Of a stretch of DNA of 10,852 bases, positions 1 to 6,233 are shown one piece after another. Positions within the stretch are counted from its first letter, which is position 1. Each line of letters opens with the position of its first letter. The notes beneath the pieces are model-generated. The model saw nothing but the letters and a program-made list of their open reading frames with translations. It made no database searches and had not been told where the DNA came from. The stretch comes from Paracoccaceae bacterium (GTDB lineage: Bacteria; Pseudomonadota; Alphaproteobacteria; Rhodobacterales; Rhodobacteraceae). A program made the translations under genes and the position numbers. The stretch is taken from positions 1 through 10,852 of the forward strand of contig SKMM01000089.1 in assembly GCA_007121055.1 (NCBI GenBank). Direction: 5' to 3'.

Positions 1-1350
1 CTCGGTCGCGGCGTCCTGCGCGCCGGTGAAGCCGTCGTTGACCACCTGGCTGATGGCGGTGCCGCCCAGCGCGGTCATCCACAGCACCGACAACAGCGTC
101 GGCACCACCAGCACGAAGAACAGGAACTCGCGCACGGTGCGACCGCGGCTGACGCGGGCGATGAACATCCCCACGAAGGGAGACCAGCTGATCCACCAGG
201 CCCAGTAGAAGGCGGTCCAGCCGGCGGCGAAGTTCGCATCCTCCCGGGCGAAGGGCATCGAGAGCGCCGGCAGATGCTGCGCATAGGCGCCCAGATTGGT
301 GAAGAAGCCGGTCAGGATGGCCACTGTCGGCCCCACCACGATCACGAACAGCAGCAGCAGCGCCGCGAAGCCGAGGTTGATCTCGGACAACACCTTCACG
401 CCCCCGTCGAGGCCGCGGATGATGGATGCCAGCGCAATGGCGGTGATGACGATGATCAGCAGCACCATCCCGGTCTGGCCGCCGCCGAAACCGAACAGAT
501 GCTCGAGCCCTGCCGAGGCCTGCTGCGCCCCCACCCCCAGCGAGGTCGCAAGCCCGAAGATGGTCGCGAACACCGCCAGGATGTCGATGACATTGCCCGG
601 CCAGCCCCAGACCTTGTCGCCGAAGATCGGATAGAACGCCGAGCGCAGCGTCAGCGGCAGCCCCTTGTTGTAGGAGAACAGCGCCAGCGCCAGTGCCACC
701 GTGGCATAGATGGCCCAAGGGTGCAGACCCCAGTGAAAGATGGTGGCGGCCATGCCAAGTCGCTCGGCCGCGGCCTCGCTGCCTTCGGCAGCGCTCAGGG
801 GTGCCCAGTCGGTGCGCACCCCGTCCTCGACGGCCGTGCCGCCCAGGGACGACGAATAATGGGCGAGGGGCTCGGCCACGCCGAAGAACATCAACCCGAT
901 GCCCATGCCGGCGGCAAACAGCATCGAGAACCAGCCGACATAGCTGTAGTCCGGCGTGGCGTCCGGCCCGCCCAGCCGGACCTTGCCCAGGGGCGAGAGC
1001 ATCAGCACGATGCACAGGATCACGAAAATATTGGCCGAGCCCAGCAGCAGCCAGCCGAGTTCGGCCGTCAGCCAGTCGCGCAGGCCGGTGAAGAGCGGCT
1101 CCGCCTCGGATTGGAACACCAGCGTCAGGATGACGAAGGCGATGATGGCAAAGGCCGACCAGGTAAACACCACCTGATGGATGTCGAAGGTCAGCGACCA
1201 GGTTTTCGAGACGTTGTCCTGGCCGATTTCGTAATCGGTCTCGATGATCTCCGTCTCGCCCTCGGGTTCGGGAATCGGCTCGGCCTCGGGCTGGTCCTCG
1301 ATCCGGTCCTGTCCCTCCAGGTCGTCGGAGTCGGCACGGGTGTCGGTCAT
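1..1350 (-). CDS. BCCT-family betaine/quaternary-ammonium transporter (3' end outside window)
   Basis: This inner-membrane secondary carrier takes up compatible solutes such as glycine betaine. The 450 N-terminal residues are present; the gene runs off the left edge. The start at 1350 follows AGGAG 11 nt upstream. Residues 1-50 form a hydrophilic tail with about 18 Asp/Glu and only three Arg/Lys, and helices begin near residue 51. Family marks are GMGIGLMFFGVAEP (148-161), HWGLHPWAIY (206-215), GWTAFYWAWWISW (377-389) and GMFIARVSRGRTVREF (394-409). Compared with BetP of Corynebacterium glutamicum, the aromatic box that holds trimethylammonium groups (W207, W212, Y215, W386) is complete. The loop reads GMGIG, as in Na+-coupled betaine carriers, and not GxGxD as in proton-coupled choline carriers such as BetT. 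I therefore infer Na+-driven uptake of betaine or a similar solute such as DMSP or ectoine. The universal stress gene lies 67 bp upstream on the same strand and is probably co-transcribed. The family call is firm; the exact substrate is not. Confidence 0.95.
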   Translation of the reverse strand, partial: MTDTRADSDDLEGQDRIEDQPEAEPIPEPEGETEIIETDYEIGQDNVSKTWSLTFDIHQVVFTWSAFAIIAFVILTLVFQSEAEPLFTGLRDWLTAELGWLLLGSANIFVILCIVLMLSPLGKVRLGGPDATPDYSYVGWFSMLFAAGMGIGLMFFGVAEPLAHYSSSLGGTAVEDGVRTDWAPLSAAEGSEAAAERLGMAATIFHWGLHPWAIYATVALALALFSYNKGLPLTLRSAFYPIFGDKVWGWPGNVIDILAVFATIFGLATSLGVGAQQASAGLEHLFGFGGGQTGMVLLIIVITAIALASIIRGLDGGVKVLSEINLGFAALLLLFVIVVGPTVAILTGFFTNLGAYAQHLPALSMPFAREDANFAAGWTAFYWAWWISWSPFVGMFIARVSRGRTVREFLFFVLVVPTLLSVLWMTALGGTAISQVVNDGFTGAQDAATE

Positions 1351-1417
1351 GCGACTGTCCTCTCCTGATATTGCTTGTTGGGGCCCGCGGCGGCCGCGGC
1401 CGGGTGGTACGTAGTGC

Positions 1418-1831
1418 TCAGCGCACGATGAAAACCGAGGCCTCGGAATGTTCCGCCACGCTGCCCCCCTGCGAGGGGATCAGCCAGTCCAGCCGGCTGG
1501 GCGGATGGCTGGCCATCACCACGAGATCGGCGCCGAGCTCGCGCACTGCTGCCCGCAACAGCCGGCTGACCTCCGCCGGCGGGTCGGCGCTGGTCAACGG
1601 ATGGGCCGAGGCCGCGACCCCGTACTTCTCGCCCTCCGCCTCGGCGAAAGCCTTGAGTTTCTGGCCAAACTCGGCCGGGGATCTGGCCACGGTGTCGGGC
1701 ACATTGCTGGTGACGTCCACATAGGTCACGGGAACCTTGTAGTGCCGGGCCAGATCGCCCGCCGTGGCTAGCGCCTTTTGCAGCGCATCCAGACGAGCGA
1801 GATCGACGGGAACAACAATTCTGCGGTACAT
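1418..1831 (-). CDS. universal stress protein, single UspA domain
   Basis: This is a 137-residue cytoplasmic protein of the UspA fold. The N-terminus MYRRIVVPVD is the usual first beta strand, and the C-terminal section ELGADLVVMASHPPSR...GGSVAEHSEASVFIVR is the usual last part. I chose ATG 1831 because AAGGAG lies 4 nt upstream and the Usp fold begins there; a longer upstream reading (to 1915) would add an unlikely Arg/Pro-rich stretch. ATP-binding Usp proteins carry G-x2-G-x9-G-S/T. Here both first glycines are replaced (A107, P110) and the spacing to GGS is longer, so canonical ATP binding is doubtful; a related SHxPG type of Usp loop exists in alphaproteobacteria. It sits directly upstream of the BCCT carrier. 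By analogy with TeaD, the Usp that controls the ectoine TRAP carrier TeaABC in Halomonas, it may tune the transporter. That role is inference. Confidence 0.93.
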   Translation of the reverse strand: MYRRIVVPVDLARLDALQKALATAGDLARHYKVPVTYVDVTSNVPDTVARSPAEFGQKLKAFAEAEGEKYGVAASAHPLTSADPPAEVSRLLRAAVRELGADLVVMASHPPSRLDWLIPSQGGSVAEHSEASVFIVR

Positions 1832-2089
1832 TGCGCTCCTTTCCGGGGTCCTGATCGACCGGTCGGGGTGCCGCTCCGGTCGGCGCGGCGGCGTGTGGTT
1901 GGGCCCTTGGGGCACCCGTCGCGACCCGCATCCATGCCGGCCGGGGCTGCCTGTCCGCTGTGGCAGCGAGTTACCGTCTCACGCATCCGTCAGAATTACA
2001 ATCCGTCGGCACTGTGGCGTCCGGTGCCACGGGGCTGGACACGCACGGTGCGCAGGGCCCGCGCCGGAGGGCCGACCATGGCCGCGGGA
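1832..2089. other. 258-bp intergenic region upstream of the usp-BCCT pair
   Basis: No convincing gene was found. The region must hold the end of the sbtB transcript and probably the usp promoter. Visible structures are a 6-bp inverted repeat GCTGCC/GGCAGC (1946-1951 and 1962-1967, 10-nt loop), and overlapping short repeats near 2009-2033 (GGCAC/GTGCC and GTGGC/GCCAC) that could fold as alternatives just past sbtB. None is followed by a T run on the minus strand, so I do not call a terminator. On the minus strand a TGTAAT hexamer (1995-2000) matches the sigma70 -10 element at 5 of 6 positions, but its -35 partner is poor (CGGACG, 17-nt spacing). Confidence 0.4.
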
Positions 2090-2401
2090 TCAGAACCGTT
2101 CGGCGCGCAGGATCTGGGTGTCGCTGACGCTGACCACGCCGATATGGCGGTCGAGGACGGCGAACGCCTCCTTCAGCAGCCCGTCCAGGCGGTCGGGACG
2201 TATCAGACAGACCACCGCGACCATGCCCGTGGCGCGGCCCACCTGGCCCTCGCGGCTCCACGGCCCCCAGCGGCCGGAGCCGCCCGAGACGGGCAAGACC
2301 GTGTATCCGGTGACGCCCGCGCGCTCCAACGCCGTGGCGAGGCGCTTTTCCATCATCGCCTCGATGATGATTTCCACCCGTTTGGCGTCATGCATTTCCA
2401 T
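2090..2401 (-). CDS. sbtB: PII-like regulator of the bicarbonate-type permease (SbtB-like)
   Basis: This small 103-residue protein has the ferredoxin-like PII layout: strand/helix RVEIIIEAMMEKRLATALE (8-26), second strand GYTVLPV (32-38), a glycine/arginine-rich T-loop (about 39-58, with R44, R50 and R56), then strand MVAVVCLI (60-67) and helix RLDGLLKEAFAVLD (71-84). It lacks the B-loop TGxxGDGKIF of true GlnB/GlnK. It also lacks the C-terminal Cys-bearing C-loop that many cyanobacterial SbtB carry. ATG 2401 is preferred because AGGAGG lies 7 nt upstream; the in-frame ATG at 2395 would be too far away. The gene follows sbtA by 28 bp, the classical sbtA-sbtB order. SbtB of cyanobacteria binds adenine nucleotides (cAMP, AMP, ADP, ATP) and docks on trimeric SbtA to gate it. 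The same role is inferred here from gene order and fold. Confidence 0.85.
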   Translation of the reverse strand: MEMHDAKRVEIIIEAMMEKRLATALERAGVTGYTVLPVSGGSGRWGPWSREGQVGRATGMVAVVCLIRPDRLDGLLKEAFAVLDRHIGVVSVSDTQILRAERF

Positions 2402-2429
2402 GGCGCGTCCTCCTCCCCAGAATATGCGC

Positions 2430-3407
2430 TCAGCCGCCGGCCGCCCGGCTGGCAACCGCCAGATAGAGCGGGATGCCCAGCGTCAGATTGAACGGGAAGG
2501 TCACCCCCAGCGCCAGCGTCAGCGACACCGCCGGGTTGGCCTCGGGCAACGCCACGCGCATGGCCGCTGGCACCGCGATGTAGGACGCGGACGCCGACAG
2601 CACCATCAACAGCGCCACCCCCCCGGGCGAGAGCCCGATCACGAGCCCCGCGCCCAGGCCCAGGACCGCCCCCACCACCGGCATCGTCACCCCGAAGGCC
2701 AGCACCGCGGGCGCCAGGGCCCCCCGCGCGCTGCGCAAGCCGCGGCCCGCCACCAGTCCCATGTCCAGGAGGAACAGGCACAGCACGCCCTTGAAGGGCG
2801 CCTCGATGAAGGCCGCGATCTCGGCCTGGCCGTCTTCGCCGGTGATCCAGCCGATGGCGAAGGCGCCGACCAGCAGCACGATGGAGCCGTTGAGCAGGAT
2901 CTCGCGCCACAGGCCGGGGCTGTCGTCGGGCCGCCCGCCCGCGCGCGCGATGATCCAGAGGGCCGCGAGGATCGCCGGCGCCTCCATCGCCGCGGCCACG
3001 GCGACCATGTAGCCCTCGAAGGCCACCCCCTGGGCCTGCAGCAGCGCCGAGGCGGCGACAAAGGTCACGATGGAGATCGAGCCGTAATGCGCCGCCACTG
3101 CCGCCGCATCGGTCACCGACAGCCGGGTCATCACCCGCAGGAGGCCGAAGGCGACGAAGGGTAGGCCGGCCGACAGCACGATCCCCGCCAGCAGCGCCAG
3201 CACAAGCCCCAGATCGACGCCATGCGCGGCCACCCCGACCCCGCCCTTGAAGCCGATGGCGAAGAGCAGATAGAGCGACATGCCCTTGGCCACCGCCTCG
3301 GGAAAGCTCAGGTCGGACCGCGCCAGCGCGGCCGCCATCCCGAGGGCGAAAAACAGGATCATCGGCGAGATCAGGTTCTGCCCCGCCAGCGCGATGATCT
3401 CGCTCAC
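2430..3407 (-). CDS. sbtA: SbtA-type sodium-dependent bicarbonate transport permease (DUF897)
   Basis: This is a 325-residue inner-membrane protein of about ten helices arranged as two inverted halves. It resembles cyanobacterial SbtA throughout, for example FKGGVGVA (53-60), AHYGSISIVTFVAASAL (106-122), EGYMVAVAAAMEAPAILAAL (131-150), APFKGVLCLFLLDMGL (203-218) and ASASYIAVPAAMR (272-284). The start is GTG 3407, with GGAGG 6 nt upstream; the ATG at 3411 belongs to another frame. It is shorter than Synechocystis SbtA (about 374 residues) mainly because the cytoplasmic loop between the halves (about 155-168) is short. The pattern I recall for cyanobacteria (SGST in the first half, SSSDISG in the second) reads SIVT and SASYIAV here, so bicarbonate as substrate is not certain. 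It lies 61 bp after gpt and 28 bp before sbtB. In heterotrophs such a carrier could feed carboxylases (acetyl-CoA, pyruvate, propionyl-CoA); this is inference. Confidence 0.88.
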   Translation of the reverse strand: MSEIIALAGQNLISPMILFFALGMAAALARSDLSFPEAVAKGMSLYLLFAIGFKGGVGVAAHGVDLGLVLALLAGIVLSAGLPFVAFGLLRVMTRLSVTDAAAVAAHYGSISIVTFVAASALLQAQGVAFEGYMVAVAAAMEAPAILAALWIIARAGGRPDDSPGLWREILLNGSIVLLVGAFAIGWITGEDGQAEIAAFIEAPFKGVLCLFLLDMGLVAGRGLRSARGALAPAVLAFGVTMPVVGAVLGLGAGLVIGLSPGGVALLMVLSASASYIAVPAAMRVALPEANPAVSLTLALGVTFPFNLTLGIPLYLAVASRAAGG

Positions 3408-3468
3408 CCATAGCCTCCGTCGGTTGCCGGCCGCACCGCGCGGCCTTTCCGTCTGGCCGCAGCCTCGG

Positions 3469-3975
3469 TCACCGCCCGCGGAAGGGCTCGACGTATTGCA
3501 GTGCCATGTCCCAGGGGAAGAAGATCCAGGTGTCCTGGCTGACCTCGGTGATGAAGGTGTCGACCATGCCGCGCCCCTCGGGCTTGGCATAGACGGTGGC
3601 GTAATGGGCAGCCGGATAGAGGCTGCGCACCAGTTCCAACGTCTTGCCGGTGTCCACCAGATCGTCGATCACCAGAACGCCCGCGCCGTCCGCGCCCATG
3701 ATTTCGGTCGAGGGGTTCTTGATCACACGTGGCGCGGTCTGGTCCTGCCAGTTGTAGGATTTCACCGAAATCGTGTCGACGGTGCGGATGTCGAGCTCGC
3801 GGCTGACGATCATCGCGGGGGCCATGCCGCCGCGGGTGATCGCCACCACCGCCCGCCAGGCCCCGTCCTCCCCCGGCCCATGCTTGTCCAGCCGCCAGGC
3901 CAGCGCCCGGCTGTCGCGGTGGATCTGGTCCCAGCTGACGTGAAACCCCTTTTCATGGGGCAGTCGGTCGGTCAT
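3469..3975 (-). CDS. gpt: xanthine-guanine phosphoribosyltransferase
   Basis: This cytoplasmic purine-salvage enzyme converts guanine, xanthine and less efficiently hypoxanthine plus PRPP into the 5'-monophosphates and pyrophosphate. At 168 residues it is slightly longer than E. coli Gpt (152). It matches Gpt along its length: VSWDQIHRDSRALAWRL (13-29), the pyrophosphate loop TRGG (47-50, SRGG in E. coli), VDTISVKSY (66-74), the PRPP motif LVIDDLVDTGKT (101-112) with the acidic pair and catalytic Asp, YAKPEGR (129-135), and the base-binding end QDTWIFFPWD (147-156). ATG 3975 has GGAGG 7 nt upstream. The start overlaps the stop of the exporter gene as ATGA, so translation of the two is probably coupled. 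The fit to Gpt is much better than to Hpt or ComF-type phosphoribosyltransferases. Confidence 0.94.
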   Translation of the reverse strand: MTDRLPHEKGFHVSWDQIHRDSRALAWRLDKHGPGEDGAWRAVVAITRGGMAPAMIVSRELDIRTVDTISVKSYNWQDQTAPRVIKNPSTEIMGADGAGVLVIDDLVDTGKTLELVRSLYPAAHYATVYAKPEGRGMVDTFITEVSQDTWIFFPWDMALQYVEPFRGR

Positions 3976-4619
3976 GCGGTTCCCTCCAGCGGTCCGGCGG
4001 GGCGGACGCCCTGCGCCAGAAGTTGCATCCCCAGCGCCCCAAGCACCAGCGCGGCCAGCCGGTCGAGCCAGCGTTTCGCCCGCAGATAGCCCGCCCGCGC
4101 CGTGGGCCGCGACAGCGCCCACGCGATCAGCGCGTAGCCCAGCACCTCGAGCAGGAAATGGTTGGCTACCACCAGCGCGGCCTGGCCGGCCGAGAGACCT
4201 GCGGGAAAGATCACCACCAGCACCGCGCCGGCGAACAACACCGATTTGGGATTGGCGAGGTTCACCAGCACGCCGCCGGCAAAGGCCCGGCCCAGCGCCG
4301 GGGCGACCTCGCCTGCCACTTCGGGCAGCGGCGCACGGGCATCGCGCCAGATCGTCCACGCCAACCAGCTCAGATAAACCGCGCCGGCCAGCTTCAGCGC
4401 CCCGTACAGCCACGGCACCACCACGAACACCGCTGCCAGACCCATCAGCGCAGCCCCGGTCCAGCCCGCCGCCACCAGCGCCAGCCCCGCTCCGGTGGCG
4501 ATCCCCGCCGCGCGCCCACCCTTAAGGCTCGCCCGCAGCGCCACCAGCATCGCAGGCCCCGGGCTGAGGAAGGCCGCCAGCAGCGTCAGGTTGAACGCCA
4601 GCCAGTGCGCGGCCTCCAT
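3972..4619 (-). CDS. LysE/RhtB-family exporter
   Basis: This is a 215-residue inner-membrane protein with about six helices, the usual size for the LysE/RhtB amino-acid and small-metabolite export family. Marks are the helix-1 motif LSPGPAMLVALRASLKGGR (18-36), the tenth-residue pattern GAGLALVAAGWTGAALMGLA (43-62), and NLANPKSVLFAGAVLV (120-135), which holds the family's NPK motif. ATG 4619 lies 5 bp after the fabI stop, with a weak purine-rich site (GAGGG/AGGGG) inside the end of fabI. Its stop overlaps the gpt start by ATGA. Substrate cannot be read from sequence; family members export threonine, homoserine, leucine, lysine or arginine. Coupling with gpt leaves open a purine-related substrate, but that is only a suggestion from position. 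Confidence 0.9.
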   Translation of the reverse strand: MEAAHWLAFNLTLLAAFLSPGPAMLVALRASLKGGRAAGIATGAGLALVAAGWTGAALMGLAAVFVVVPWLYGALKLAGAVYLSWLAWTIWRDARAPLPEVAGEVAPALGRAFAGGVLVNLANPKSVLFAGAVLVVIFPAGLSAGQAALVVANHFLLEVLGYALIAWALSRPTARAGYLRAKRWLDRLAALVLGALGMQLLAQGVRPAGPLEGTA

Positions 4620-4624
4620 TGCCC

Positions 4625-5449
4625 CTAGCCCTCGCGGCCGTTGATGACGGTCGCGATGTCGGGCGCGTCCACCGCCTTCATGCCCACGGCGTGGTAGCCC
4701 GCATCCACATGCAGCACCTCGCCCGTGACGCCCGAGCCGAGGTCCGAGAGCAGATAAAGCGCCGACCGCCCGACCTCGTCCTGCGTGACGTTCCGGCGCA
4801 GGGGCGAGTTCAGCTCGTTCCACTTCATGATATAGCGAAAGTCGCCGATGCCCGACGCGGCCAGCGTCTTGATCGGCCCGGCCGAGATGGCGTTGACGCG
4901 GATGCCGTCCTTTCCGAGATCCTCGGCCATGTACCGCACGGAGGCCTCCAGCGCCGCCTTGGCCACACCCATGACGTTGTAGTGCGGCATCACCTTCTCG
5001 GCGCCGTAATAGCTCATGGTCAGGCAGGACCCGCCGGGGCCCATCAGCGCGGCCGCGCGCTGGCACACGGCGGTGAAGGAATAGACCGAGATGTCCATGG
5101 TGCGGCGGAAATTCTCGGGCGTGGTGTCGACATAGCGGCCCCGGAGTTCCGCCTTGTCGGAGAATCCGATGGCGTGGACGACGAAATCGAGCCCGCCCCA
5201 GGCGCGCTCCACCTCGGCGAAGGCCGCGTCCAGCGAGGCGGCGTCACCCACGTCGCACGGCATCACCAGCTCCGAGCCCACCGAGGCCGCCAGCGGCGCC
5301 ACCCGCTTCTTCAGCGCCTCGCCCTGGTAGGAGAACGCAAGCTGCGCGCCCGCCTCGGCGCAGGCCCTGGCGATGCCCCAGGCGATGGACTTGTCGTTGG
5401 CGACCCCCATGATCAGGCCGCGCCGGCCGTCCATCAGCTGCATCGACAT
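4625..5449 (-). CDS. fabI: enoyl-[acyl-carrier-protein] reductase (NADH)
   Basis: FabI reduces trans-2-enoyl-ACP to acyl-ACP, the last step of each fatty-acid elongation cycle, and is the triclosan target. The 274-residue protein is a short-chain dehydrogenase of the FabI branch. The nucleotide loop is GVANDKSIAWGIA (15-27, the spaced Gly/Ser motif that marks FabI, not the TGxxxGIG loop of FabG). CDV (65-67) is near the adenine. HAIGF (92-96) holds the glycine equivalent to E. coli Gly93. The active-site Y147 and the pair Y157-x6-K164 (YNVMGVAK) are intact. SAGPIKTLAASGI (189-201) is the substrate-loop region. The first ATG (5449) and ATG 5443 (two residues shorter) are both possible; GGGG lies close to the first and 8 nt from the second. 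The gene heads a close minus-strand series with lysE and gpt, and diverges from pdxH. Confidence 0.97.
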   Translation of the reverse strand: MSMQLMDGRRGLIMGVANDKSIAWGIARACAEAGAQLAFSYQGEALKKRVAPLAASVGSELVMPCDVGDAASLDAAFAEVERAWGGLDFVVHAIGFSDKAELRGRYVDTTPENFRRTMDISVYSFTAVCQRAAALMGPGGSCLTMSYYGAEKVMPHYNVMGVAKAALEASVRYMAEDLGKDGIRVNAISAGPIKTLAASGIGDFRYIMKWNELNSPLRRNVTQDEVGRSALYLLSDLGSGVTGEVLHVDAGYHAVGMKAVDAPDIATVINGREG

Positions 5450-5486
5450 ATCCCCGCGCCCCGCTTTTCTGCCGCAACGTCAGGTC

Positions 5487-5515
5487 GCTTTAGGCCATCG
5501 CCGGGGACGCATCAA
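5487..5515 (-). promoter_or_regulatory. candidate sigma70-type promoter for fabI
   Basis: On the minus strand TTGATG (5510-5515) and TAAAGC (5487-5492) are separated by exactly 17 nt. The first keeps the TTGA core of the -35 element and the second keeps T, A and the fourth-position A of the -10 element. Alphaproteobacterial housekeeping promoters often rely on the -35. Transcription would begin near 5480, giving a leader of about 30 nt before the fabI start. Predicted by eye only. Confidence 0.4.
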
Positions 5516-5570
5516 GGCCGGCCGATGGCGGCCCTTGCCGCCCCTTGCCGCCGCGTTGCGGGGCCGCATC

Positions 5571-5606
5571 TTGCGCCCCGGCACGCGCAGCGCCATTAAC
5601 CGGCGC
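5571..5606 (+). promoter_or_regulatory. possible pdxH promoter and leader stem-loop
   Basis: TTGCGC (5571-5576) and CATTAA (5594-5599) lie 17 nt apart but match sigma70 consensus at only 3 of 6 positions each. The CATTAA hexamer lies mostly in the loop of a small inverted repeat GCGCC (5590-5594) / GGCGC (5602-5606), which ends 7 nt before the GGAGG ribosome binding site of pdxH. It may be a promoter, a leader hairpin or chance. Confidence 0.2.
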
Positions 5607-5624
5607 AATATTCGGAGGACCCCC

Positions 5625-6230
5625 ATGGCCGACCGCAGCGGCATCTTTGCCGGAGACGACCCGTTTGCCATCGCCCGCGCCTGGCTGGCCGAGGCCGAGG
5701 GTTCCGAGCCCAACGACCCCAACGCCATCGCGCTGGCGACGGTGGACGCGGACGGCATGCCCAATGCGCGGATGGTGCTGCTCAAGGACATCGAGTCCGC
5801 CAGTTTCGTGTTCTACACGAATTACGAAAGCCGCAAGGCTGCCGAGATCGAGGGTGCCGGCAAGGCCGCCTTCGTGCTGCACTGGAAATCCCTGCGCCGG
5901 CAGATCCGCGTCCGCGGCCTGACCGCGCGCGAGGACGGGCCCCAGGCGGACGCCTATTACGCCTCCCGCTCGCTGAAAAGCCGGCTGGGCGCCTGGGCCT
6001 CGCGCCAGAGCCAGCCGCTGGACAGCCGCGGCACCCTGATGGCCGAGGTCGCCCGCCGCACCGCCGAATTCGGCACCAACCCGCCACGCCCGCCCTTCTG
6101 GGGCGGCATCCGCATCACGCCGCTGGAGATCGAGTTCTGGGCCGATGGGGCCTTTCGGCTGCACGACCGCTTCCGCTGGTCCCGCGTCACGGTGGACACC
6201 CCGTGGGAGATCGCGCGCCTGAGCCCTTGA
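5625..6230 (+). CDS. pdxH: pyridoxamine/pyridoxine 5'-phosphate oxidase
   Basis: This cytoplasmic FMN enzyme oxidises pyridoxine 5'-phosphate or pyridoxamine 5'-phosphate to the coenzyme pyridoxal 5'-phosphate, the final step of B6 synthesis and salvage. The 201-residue length is normal. FMN and substrate motifs occur in order: NARMVLLK (47-54), FYTNYESRKA (63-72), FVLHWKSLRRQIRVRG (83-98), YYASRSLKSRLGAWASRQSQ (111-130), PPFWGGIRITPLEIEFW (156-172) and RLHDRFRW (178-185), whose Arg and His match E. coli Arg197/His199. ATG 5625 has GGAGG 6 nt upstream. The upstream in-frame extension is Arg/Pro-rich and has no ribosome site, so I excluded it. It is the only plus-strand gene in the window, divergent from fabI and convergent with the hydrolase gene. 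Confidence 0.97.
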   Translation: MADRSGIFAGDDPFAIARAWLAEAEGSEPNDPNAIALATVDADGMPNARMVLLKDIESASFVFYTNYESRKAAEIEGAGKAAFVLHWKSLRRQIRVRGLTAREDGPQADAYYASRSLKSRLGAWASRQSQPLDSRGTLMAEVARRTAEFGTNPPRPPFWGGIRITPLEIEFWADGAFRLHDRFRWSRVTVDTPWEIARLSP

Positions 6231-6233
6231 GTT

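Noticed and set aside
274..1368. 364-codon plus-strand frame opposite the BCCT gene
   Set aside because: The minus strand gives a clean BCCT protein with the family signature; the plus frame is a His/Gln/Arg-rich shadow.
1375..1410. GC-rich inverted repeat between usp and the BCCT gene as a terminator
   Set aside because: The CCGCGG repeats could pair, but no T run follows and the gap is only 67 bp, so it may equally be a processing hairpin or chance.
3411..3590. Extended start of sbtA upstream of 3407, overlapping gpt
   Set aside because: The extension is not SbtA-like and lies in the gpt coding region; GTG 3407 has a good ribosome site and begins the first helix.
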